This document shows, piece by piece, positions 56,401-64,000 of a DNA stretch of 64,000 nt (its first letter is position 1; each line of letters begins with the position of its first letter). The stretch spans positions 759,226-823,225 of the forward strand of contig CH002036.1 in assembly GCA_000149265.1 (NCBI GenBank), given 5' to 3'. The translations under genes and the position numbers were made by a program. The notes below the pieces were generated by a model. The model was not told where the DNA came from and did no database searches. It saw nothing but the letters and a program-made list of their open reading frames with translations. This DNA comes from Ciona savignyi. Lineage: Eukaryota > Chordata > Ascidiacea > Phlebobranchia > Cionidae.

Positions 56401-57762
56401 TTTATGGCTTATGATATATTCTCGCTCGTTTTCGCCCTTTGCCAAAATTTGATGCAAAATAAAATCAGTTGAATCAGTAGGTTGATTAAATTATGTTTCA
56501 GGTCGGCCCAACAGCTAAACGATTTTACCACGCCCTCGAATCTGAACTCTTCCATTCCAGGTAAAAAATATTCGTCAAGATTCTAAGCCAAAATTGCTGT
56601 AACATTAGTAATGTTTAGTCATGTTTTTATGACTTACCGCGCCAAGTTTTAAACTTGTTATGGTCTGGTCACTTTTTAAAAATAGAGTACTGTATATGAA
56701 TTGGTCGCACATTCGTTCTTTGCCAGCAAATTTCCAGGTGTTTAGTTTCCCTAAATGAGCAGAACTAGCCTTGGAAATAAACATAATTTACATTTAAATT
56801 AAAGCGGTGTTACTATATCAGTTCAAGGTCCTGGGTTCGCGGCCCACCCATGACAGATTTTTTTTGACCGCAATGATCGCAATATGCTTTTACGTAGTTG
56901 GCCACCTAGTGAATTTTATTTTCTAATTGCCCAATAAATGGTAGGAAAATATAGTTAAAGCAAAGTCCGCTAAGTGTCTTGCCCAACGCTACAAACGACG
57001 TAGCATCGGCTGGTTTTGATTTTATAGCCTTCCCCACGCTGCCAATCGTGCCGTCCACTAACATGACAATATAATGCTAACTTCCCATTTTAACCTCACA
57101 CAGTTCCAACGTCATACGGGTCCGGTGCTGACTTCAATGCGTCCACCACCATTGAAACAATTACCCCTCCGAGCACCACACCCGACCCTTTCAACTCAAA
57201 CTCTACCGCCGCACCAGTAAACTTTGGAGTTGTACCAATCGGTCGCGATTTGTCACTTTATACATTGCACAATGTCGTTTGTATCGTTGTGGTATTGGTG
57301 AGGTTACTAATTCGGAAACCTGAAGGAATCCCCTCCGCAAGATTCAATCTGTTAATCATCGAAATGGCAGTTCATGCGATTGACCTTAGCGTATTTATTG
57401 TAAACGGACTTGACCAAACTGTTGCACTTTCTGACCGTGTCGTTTTCACATCGGTCATTGTAGTTTGGGCGGTTGGCTACTTGACTTTGATACTTGTGGT
57501 CAGTCGTCGTTTTGCTGAAGTGGAATACGACGATGACCGGAAGAAGTTAGAAACTCTTTATTGCGTGATACTCACAGTTTTTCAAGAGATTCCTCGATTG
57601 ACAATGCGCGTTATTATACTGGTTTTAAATTTCGATACCGAATCTATTGGAACCAGTTACATATTGCTTTTCGCGTGTAAGAACGCGTTGTTTGTTCTAT
57701 TGTTTTTCCATCGCATAGGTTTATCGTGGAACTTGTGTTCTGGGTCGCATCGTAGACTGTAG
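53469..57762 (+). CDS. TMEM26-family multi-pass membrane protein (five exons, complete)
   Basis: Coding exons: 53469-53643, 54373-54460, 54902-55003, 56502-56560, 57104-57762. Total 360 codons, in frame throughout; human TMEM26 is 368. Recognition rests on conserved patterns in order: a first membrane helix (LLGRCLLLGLCALTIWRL), a second helix (HWGFAILSIGILLSL), WFDPNTLFCLATIVPTLA, a Ser/Thr/Asn-rich outer loop with several N-x-S/T sites (about 125-185), and the C-terminal EIPRLTMRVIILVL and FACKNALFVLLFFHRIG. The molecular role of TMEM26 is not established; in mammals it is used as a marker on beige adipocytes. The start is the ATG at 53469; the ATG at 53484 would also fit. A strong splice acceptor (TATTTTCAG) lies at 53441-53442, so the start exon has either a 5' untranslated exon or a spliced leader. 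The assembly gap is inside intron 3 and does not touch coding exons. Confidence 0.85.
55020..55500 (-). repeat. SINE-T with five-unit inner array
   Basis: Reverse orientation. Between the tail (GTTCATCCAAGAGAATGG) and the body (AGACGTTCCTGCAATTTGGT), the GTTATCACACGGGCAATCGT unit with TTACCTCGCGAATACGTA-like spacers occurs about five times at 49-50 nt spacing (55080-55310). The head end (ACAACCCTTCGGCAGAACGG, CTAATCGATCGG) is intact. It lies in TMEM26 intron 3. Confidence 0.8.
55700..55850 (+). repeat. 18-nt tandem repeat beside the assembly gap
   Basis: ATTATGACGAAATATTTAG and ATTATGACGAAATATTGGC alternate for about eight units. The repeat stops about 60 bp before the N run, so the true array may be longer than assembled. 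Confidence 0.85.
55909..56312. other. Assembly gap (404 N)
   Basis: A run of N. Any annotation across it, including the two long open frames of X residues, is an artefact. Confidence 0.99.
56950..57060 (-). repeat. SINE-T fragment
   Basis: AAAGTCCGCTAAGTGTCTTG, CCCAACGCTACAAACGACGT and GCTGGTTTTGATTTTATAGC follow the reversed SINE-T order, just left of the last TMEM26 exon. Confidence 0.55.
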
Positions 57763-57814
57763 CCTTTTTTATCACTGATTTCCAAGTTCAATCGTTTCCA
57801 ACCTTTTTAATCTT

Positions 57815-58300
57815 TATTTACCGAGTCAAGTTTCAAACCTATTATGTACCCGTTATTTAAACCGTTTTTATATAGGAGTCGGTATGCGTATCGGTCGTGT
57901 TAGCCATTCAACTACATTCAAGGGCAACCGTACACTTTTTAATCGTTTCCAAACTTTTTAATTCCTTTTAAACGGGCTTAGTTTCGAAACCAAAATGGGT
58001 TTGTTCCTAATACCGTTTCGTATATAAGTCGGTTTGTATCGATCACAGTAACCATTCGGCCACACGACCGTACTTCATTTTTAGAATTACAGCAACAAAC
58101 AGAAAAAAAACAATTTGTTTGCTGCACCCTTGAGAACCAAGAACAATTTAGCTTGTTTTTGTTTTTCAACACTAACTGACGTACTCATTTGTTATAAGAC
58201 AAAAAATCGCAAAGCTGCAAATTTTTACCAAATGTTTACTTTTTATTTATTTTATTAATTTTTATTGGGCCAAGTTTCGGACATGATGGGCTCGTCATTC
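57815..58300 (-). repeat. Three SINE-L copies in a row (57815-57935, 57960-58075, 58245-58300)
   Basis: All are reversed. The first has ACCGAGTCAAGTTTCAAACC and CGTATCGGTCGTGTTAGCCA; the second has TTAGTTTCGAAACCAAAATG and AACCATTCGGCCACACGACC; the third is only the B-box end (GGGCCAAGTTTCGGACATGA). They lie in the 3' flank of the TMEM26-like gene. Confidence 0.75.
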
Positions 58301-58353
58301 AGATATAAGTAAGTTTGACCAAGCTTGCACTGGCATTATGTCAGGTTATAGAT

Positions 58354-58359
58354 AATAAA
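58354..58359 (+). terminator. Candidate poly(A) signal of the TMEM26-like gene
   Basis: First AATAAA seen after the TAG stop (57760-57762), about 590 nt downstream, past two SINE-L copies. Use is uncertain. Confidence 0.3.
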
Positions 58360-58809
58360 TTTTTGCAAGATATTTTACCATATGTAAAATATAATTTGAT
58401 GGTTGAATTACATATATATTATTTTTATTTTTAAAACCATTTATTTCTTGAAAATTCTCTTTCCCGTGCACTGTATATTCGCTTAAACCGCTATATCGTG
58501 TTTATAAATCATTTGTTTGTCTCCCATTAGCCTTACTGCTAACTTTAAACCGAGCGTGGACTTGTTCTACACTCCAATTTTCTTACTTAAGATGTACTTA
58601 TTATAACGCAAAACCTGTGTTTTTCCACTTTTGGAGTAAACGTGTTTCAATTATCATAATTACATAAGGTAGTTTGTCGGTTTGAACCTAGCTCTCGAAA
58701 TACCTCGCTTTTGTTAGTTTAATTTAATTGTATAAAGAAAGAGTGTTTTGTAGTAATAAAACTATTAAGTTTTGTGTTGTAATTTGTCTATGTTTTGACC
58801 GTATTTTGG

Positions 58810-59000
58810 TAAGGCACTAAGCCGACATTACCTGAACACTGAATGAATAAGTTCTATTAACATTACAGAAACGTTCTAATCATACACAACACACTGCATG
58901 CAATAGCTTCGGTTACCCGTCGGTGGGTACGAGGTAATCTGACGATCAATCTGGCGATAGCGTCCATTTCGTATTCATATTTACATGAATATCCTGTTGT
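58810..59000 (+). repeat. SINE-T copy and adjacent SINE-L head (59095-59140)
   Basis: SINE-T words: GGCACTAAGCCGACATTACC, CTAATCATACACAACACACT, CGTCGGTGGGTACGAGGTAA. A head-only SINE-L piece (GTGTGGCCGAATGGCTAGCG) follows at 59095-59140. Confidence 0.65.
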
Positions 59001-60191
59001 CGCATTCCTTATTTATTAAGGTTTATTTGACTGTTAAGCGCTAAATATATTAAAAAAAGGAAAGACATCATAATAGCAATAAAATGTACGGTAAACAGTG
59101 TGGCCGAATGGCTAGCGCGACCGATACATATATACGAGGATGCCCTTGGTATTTATCTGAAATTATGACACCTATCCTATCTAAATTAGCCATGACATAT
59201 TACAATCAGCTAACACCCCTTGTTTAGTTTGTACTATCGAAACTCAATTTATTATAGTTCCAATGTTGTATGCAGACTTGTTCCGCGAAGTTAAATATAT
59301 TTAAAAAGAGGATAGATTCTAGTTAGAGTGGATCAACTGATGTGGTTATTAACTTTCTTAAAAGTTACTAACATAATAATTGCAGTGTTAATGTATTTTG
59401 TTTTATGTTAATACTGTATTAGTCTTTTTTTCTGGACACAACCAACAAATATTGCATTAGTAATTCATAACTTCTCCTGTAATAACTATTGCGGATATCA
59501 TTCAGAAAGTTTTAAATTTTATTTATTTACCATCATTTGTTTGATTGTCGTTTTGGTTTTATAACATAAACATATGTATATTTACGTGAAAAATAGTTGA
59601 CTATTCTTTCGGATCCTAAAACTTAACCATGAGTCGCAGCGCAATCACTAAAAGCCGAAGCTGCAGACATCTTCCGCTCGAGAGAATATAGGCGTAGAGT
59701 ATATGAGGTGCCTTCAAGAAGTTGGAGAATTTATTAAGAACTTCCCGTCAAATAGTCTTTAAAACTTCCTTTTTTGCTATGGCGTCTTCGAGAGAATATG
59801 GACAATCTTAGAATGCACTGAATATATGGCGTGATACATATGGCGACATATTGCATGTTTTAAAAGCTGTTTTACTCAAAACCGATGAAGCTACAAATAC
59901 AAGTACCAGTTAAAAACACTTATCCACGATATCTTGTTTAGCGTTATTTTTATCGCCACAAAGCGTGGCTTGGATACTCAAATCGTAAAAGTAACGTAAG
60001 AAAGCTCTTGGCAGATTTAATCATTTCCTGTGTATCTGCAACCGACACATTGTGCTTCGTGGTAAGTATTTCTTACTGGCGCTTGGCACTGACAGTTTAA
60101 AAAAATCCGTCAAAACTTTTTATTTAAAAGTAAGTTTTAATGTCAGGTTTGTAGTTTATTAAAGTGTAGGTAACAGTTCCAAGCAAGTTTG

Positions 60192-60199
60192 TATATAAA
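60192..60199 (+). promoter_or_regulatory. TATA box of the left duplicated gene
   Basis: TATATAAA followed by TAGGGG lies about 285 bp before the signal-peptide frame of the left copy. The matching place in the right copy no longer has a TATA box. Confidence 0.4.
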
Positions 60200-60478
60200 T
60201 AGGGGAATATTTATTACTCTGTGTGTATAATTGTTTGTATAATCGTCGTCGACATTGGTCATTATCAGGCTGTTGGCACGCAGCAACTAATATAGTAGAG
60301 TGTGTATACTAATTTGACGTTTAATTAAATTGCAGCCGTTGAGTAACGGGCTCGTCATCAGTAAGACCGTTTTAAATATAAAAATCTGTATATGAATCAT
60401 ATCCTATTTACAACATATTGCAAATATCTATAATTACAAATACATTTTTGAAGGTAACTGCATAAGAGCTTAAGTAAA

Positions 60479-60667
60479 ACGTCAGTTTTTCAATCGGCAT
60501 TTCTTCTATTGTTAATGCTGGGTTTTGGGACCAGTATATGTTTCCGAATTTTTAATTGCAAAGGGCGGCAGAGCGGAGGGCTGTCATCGGCACATCACCT
60601 AGTTTCCAGAAATAAAGCAACACCCAGCAACCACAAAACGTATGAATTAATTTTTAACATGACATGA
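60479..60667 (+). pseudogene. Secreted-peptide gene, left copy, start codon lost
   Basis: The frame is open for 62 codons and aligns with the right copy from its first residue: T-S-V-F-QSAFLLLLMLGFGTSIC against M-A-V-C-QSAFLLLLWILCYGTSIC. The expected ATG is ACG (60479-60481). An in-frame ATG exists only inside the hydrophobic core. The C-terminal end TYELIFNMT still resembles the other copy. Two spliceable pieces downstream (61193-61216 giving WWGNEFKV, and 61439-61483 giving ENLEDTISKKRMN and a stop) could be further exons of this unit, but their link is weak. Probably non-functional, unless another start is used. Confidence 0.45.
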
Positions 60668-60699
60668 AGTCTTTGACTTCCGGTTTATTGTTATTTAAA

Positions 60700-61090
60700 T
60701 TCATCTCCGTGAATTGTTTTATCTACTAAAATGGGTGGGCACGCAAGGGGTTATCAAAAGACATTATTCAGATTGCCTCGAACCCGTTTATATATATTAC
60801 AGTGCAAGTTATATATAATTGGGCCGTTTCAACGCCTTTAGCTGAAATATTTAAAACGGGTCTCGTTTTCGGTTTTGTGTTTCAGCAAGGTACCTATTGG
60901 ACAACACCCTGAACTTATTTGATTGATGGCTTTTATTAAATTAATAGATTTACAACCATACGCAATACACACTAACAGCCCCGGGAACAGTGGGATCGAT
61001 TCGAATTAATCTGACGTTACCTGTGTTATAATGCTCCTTTGCGTTTCCCATTAACTAGAATAAAAATGAATATCTTATCTTACAAGTCCA
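60700..61090. repeat. SINE-T fragments (60700-60830 minus; 60940-61090 plus)
   Basis: The reverse piece has TCATCTCCGTGAATTG and CACGCAAGGGGTTATC. The forward piece has CATACGCAATACACACTAAC, AATTAATCTGACGTTACC and CCCATTAACTAGAATAAAAA. Confidence 0.5.
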
Positions 61091-62618
61091 CGGTTTAGAT
61101 CTAATCTAGCATCTGTCTTCTTATGAAAACTATATGTATGAGCATATATGGTAGTAAATATGTGTTTTTTTTTCTTTCCGAAATAACAGATGGTGGGGAA
61201 ATGAATTTAAAGTCGGTAAGTTATTTATAAACTTTATAAATAAAAGTTTTTACAAAAAACAGTAAATCCAATATCCTAAAACCATTATGTAAATTTTTTG
61301 AAAAAAATTACAGCAAACACGTTTCATCTGGCTGTTGTTTTTAATGACAGTGCCGCTTCTTTTTTCATCGGATTGTAATTTCCTTTTAACTATAAAATCA
61401 TGCTCAATTTTATAAAGAATCCTTTATTTTTTTACAGGAGAAAATTTGGAAGACACCATTTCCAAAAAAAGAATGAATTAGATCCAAAGTTTTCGTTGTG
61501 TTTGGTGGAAATTGTAAATCATAAAGCATTAAAAATACATCGGATGCCACAAGACTAATTTATTTCATTCTACCATAATACATGCTTAATTATTTGATAT
61601 TCTACGTTTCTATCCTCTTGTATGGGAATATCAAATTGGCAATCTTCTACTTATTCATTCGGTACTTAAAACTTAACCATTAGTCGCGGCGCAATTAATA
61701 AAAACCAAAGCTGCAGACATCTTCCGCTAACTTTATTTAAATTAATCCGGATGTTTTTAATATTAAGTGAGAATAGGCGCAGATTATACGAAGCGTCTTC
61801 AAGGAGCTGGAAAACTCAGTAAAAACTTCCCGTCAAATAAGATGTAAAACTTCCTCATTAGATATGCGTGTCTTCAAAACCACCGTTGATTTTATGAATA
61901 TGAGTTCTTTAAAAGCCAACGTATAGGTTTTACTGCGCCAAATATAATTAATGCTATAAACAAAAACACGCAAGGTCTATATGCCTACTACCACTTAAAT
62001 TAATGTATTTTTTTGTTAAATCTGAAGAAACATATCGATCATATACAACATTACAGTCGCTACGGTAACCGACAGTGCGCAAGGTAATGTGTGTTAACAT
62101 TCACACCCGTTTTCCATTCAAGTGCGTAAACATAAATAACCGATATTACGGACCATCCCGGAATGCAGAGAATGTATTGCGTCGTGCATTAGTGTGGTAC
62201 ATATCGCAACATATCACATGTTTTGAAACCCGTTTACCCAAAAAAGATTACTATTAGAAACACCAGTTTAACTAATATAAGGAAAATATCTTGTTTAGCG
62301 GTTATTTTTTATCAGCACGGACAAAGAGTGTATTGGATGCCGACTGCGTTTACTGTAGAAGCCTTGGCAGTTTTTAATCATTTCCGTGCTTATCTGCAAC
62401 CGACGCCTTGCGCTGCATGTTAAGTCTTTCTTACCGGCGCTTGGCACTGACACTTCATTTTTAGAATTTCTATCAAAGTGTTGTATTTAAAAGTAAGTCA
62501 ACTTTTAATGTCAAGTTTATAGAATATTCAGGGTTTGATAAGCGCATACTAAGCAAAGTTGTTTACAAATAAGTGTATGCTGATTACTTGTGTGTATAAT
62601 TGTGACCGACGGTATAGA

Positions 62619-63061
62619 CAGTCCCGGTGCTAGGAACCGCGGGGCCCAATTAGAAATGTGATGGCGGGGCCCCTACTCTTCATAGCCAAATTGATGGGTG
62701 TTTATATATCATACATACCAGTACATACAAACTACAAAAATATACATTTAATACTTGCTATAAAACAAATTAAAGGTAATGTGAATGCTTTTTTACGATA
62801 TATTGTTTTACTTCCAAACATAAATATTGTTTAGCAACAATATTCATTATGACGTAACAGGCAGACACAAAAATTGAATTTGACGTATTACGATGCATAA
62901 CAAATTGATATTATGAGAAAGAATGTTATTTCACTTTTTATTTTACGTTTCAGTAGTATTTTAAACCTCGTAATGCAGAAAGACCCCGCTAGCGCGGGGC
63001 CCCTTCAAGGTGCGGGGCCCAATTTGATCTAATCGGTCAAATCGGCCTAAAACCGGCCCTG
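62619..63061 (-). mobile_element. hAT-type non-autonomous element, copy 3
   Basis: Starts CAGTCCCGGTGCTAGG and ends CCTAAAACCGGCCCTG. It is flanked by the perfect 8-bp duplication GGTATAGA (62611-62618 and 63062-63069). At 443 bp it is closest in length to copy 2. It separates the right duplicated gene from its old upstream region. Confidence 0.9.
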
Positions 63062-63089
63062 GGTATAGACATGTTCAGACTAGTTAGGA

Positions 63090-63320
63090 TATTCATGTAC
63101 ATATACACAGACAATCGTCAGATCACTTCGCGCCCACCGTCGGGTTACCAGAGCTATTGCATTGTGTTATGGATGATTCACCCGTTCAATTTAGTAGATT
63201 TAAGTCGCTGGGTTCAGGCAATGTCCGTAAAGTGCCTTGCTCAAGGTCACGACCGTCCAGCTAGCGACCAGTTTCGTACCCCTAACCTTCGAAATACGAC
63301 GGAGAGAACCACTAGAGTCT
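63090..63320 (-). repeat. SINE-T copy
   Basis: Reverse orientation: ACAATCGTCAGATCACTTCG, CGCCCACCGTCGGGTTACCA, TTCAGGCAATGTCCGTAAAG, TGCCTTGCTCAAGG and CAGCTAGCGACCAGTTTCG. Confidence 0.75.
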
Positions 63321-63543
63321 AGCGACCAGACCAACCTGTCGGTGATCAAAGGGAGCAATTTAAGTCCGTGATCTCGTCGCCAAGACTTTCTTTGTATGTA
63401 TGATCAGTTTTTAACGGCTTAAAGTTTTAAACCAAATATGGGCTTGTCATTTGTTTTTTTATATAAAAATCGGTATATTAATTTTATCCTTGTTACTAAA
63501 CATTGCAAATTTTTATAGAAAACTGCCTGTGAGATTCTCTAAA

Positions 63544-63729
63544 ATGGCAGTTTGTCAATCGGCATTTCTTCTTCTGTTGTGGATATTGTGTTATGGGACC
63601 AGTATATGCAAACAAAATATTTTCCGAAGCCCACAGGTAGTGGGTAAATCAAGAAATTCAGCACCACCACCAACATCTATCTTCACCTACGAGTATGAAT
63701 TTATTTTTGACTTAGCACGACATATTTAA
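63544..63729 (+). CDS. Small secreted peptide, right copy (may continue past window)
   Basis: The ATG at 63544 opens a 61-codon frame. Residues 1-21 form a clear signal peptide (charged start is absent, core AFLLLLWILC, then YGTSIC). The rest is a short mature chain (starts KQNIFRSP, has APPPTSIF and TYEYEFIFDL). A splice donor (CCACAG before GTAGTG at 63637) could cut the frame after residue 31, in which case later exons lie outside the window. Conservation with the left copy past that donor favours reading through. I know no family for it. It could be a neuropeptide-like or effector-type secreted peptide, but there is no evidence for a specific role. Confidence 0.45.
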   Translation: MAVCQSAFLLLLWILCYGTSICKQNIFRSPQVVGKSRNSAPPPTSIFTYEYEFIFDLARHI

Positions 63730-63799
63730 CCTCTCCGATTTTTTGTTATGAATTCACGTTTTATCTCTGTAAACCATGGGGACACAAAGAGGGATATTA

Positions 63800-63985
63800 G
63801 ACGGAAAATTGTGAAAATACCTTGCGCCCGGGGCCTTACTACCGGAGCTGTTGTAGTTTGTGCAAGATTAAGACTTTTCTGCAGTTTTAGTAGAACCCAT
63901 TTATCTAGTGGTCTTAGCCAATGCCGGCTAACTAAGTGCCTCGCCCATTCGTCTGGTTTCGATTATGCAACCTGGTGACTACTTG
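63800..63985 (-). repeat. SINE-T fragment at the right edge
   Basis: ACCTTGCGCCCGGGGCCTTA, CTACCGGAGCTGTTGTAG, GCCAATGCCGGCTAACTAAG and TCTGGTTTCGATTATGCAAC follow the reversed SINE-T order. Confidence 0.6.
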
Positions 63986-64000
63986 TAGATCGATGACGTT

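Larger units (their letters stand above)
59610..60740 (+). repeat. Tandem duplication, left copy
   Basis: Segments shared in the same order with 61660-63780 include AAGCTGCAGACATCTTCCGC, AACTTCCCGTCAAATA, TATCTTGTTTAGCG, GGCGCTTGGCACTGACA, TGTGTGTATAATTGT, CAATCGGCATTTCTTCT and GGGACCAGTATATG. Many substitutions separate the copies, so the event is old. Confidence 0.8.
61660..63780 (+). repeat. Tandem duplication, right copy
   Basis: Matches 59610-60740 in the same orientation, but is stretched by the hAT element at 62619-63061 and by SINE-T sequence at 62030-62140 and 63090-63320. Confidence 0.8.

Noticed and set aside
55819-56452. 180- and 192-codon frames on both strands
   Set aside because: They consist mainly of N; assembly gap artefact.

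Overview
The window looks like nuclear DNA of an invertebrate chordate, most likely an ascidian of the Ciona type. The DNA is AT-rich. Small protein-coding exons (31 nt to about 1.1 kb) lie between short introns with GT/AG borders. The proteins are animal families, including a MAX-network repressor with a Sin3-interaction domain, a chondroitin synthase and a nitric-oxide-receptor-type guanylyl cyclase. Intergenic and intronic DNA is full of tRNA-headed SINEs and short hAT-type elements. The species is inferred, not proven. No gene here is bacterial in organisation, and I see no CRISPR array, prophage or operon.

Layout. (1) 2778-7380, minus: first six coding exons of a MNT/MXD-type MAX partner. 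The gene runs off the left edge inside its bHLH region. (2) 11544-18758, minus: complete nine-exon chondroitin sulfate synthase (CHSY1/3 type, 771 codons). (3) 23011-31897, minus: complete thirteen-exon class I PLP-dependent aminotransferase (435 codons). (4) 34631-47500, plus: complete seventeen-exon soluble guanylyl cyclase beta-2-like subunit (854 codons) with a long acidic tail ending in a CaaX box. (5) 53469-57762, plus: complete five-exon TMEM26-family membrane protein (360 codons); an assembly gap (55909-56312) lies in its third intron. (6) 59.6-63.8 kb, plus: a diverged tandem duplication carrying a small secreted-peptide frame; the left copy has lost its ATG and the right copy keeps it. 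I assembled the exons by hand. In genes 2 to 5 every junction keeps reading frame, and each product aligns with its family end to end from memory.

The aminotransferase and the cyclase are head to head, about 2.7 kb apart. Otherwise there is no sign that neighbouring genes work together; they act in transcription control, Golgi glycosaminoglycan synthesis, amino-acid metabolism, cGMP signalling and an unknown membrane role.

Mobile DNA is the other main content. SINE-L is about 110 nt with a Leu/Ser-tRNA-like head (A box like TGGCCGAATGGTTAACGCG, B box like GGGTTCGAAAC) and an A-rich tail. SINE-T is about 290 nt with another tRNA-like head and a TATCC-type tail; its inner ~49-nt unit is amplified into tandem arrays in three places. 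Repeat B is about 150-200 nt and rich in TTAGGG-like words. Three copies of one hAT-type element each have their own 8-bp target duplication. Two further MITEs, and a LINE fragment nested in another hAT-like element, also show target duplications. Several insertions touch genes: a SINE-L seems to supply the poly(A) signal of the chondroitin synthase gene, and another sits against one of its splice acceptors.
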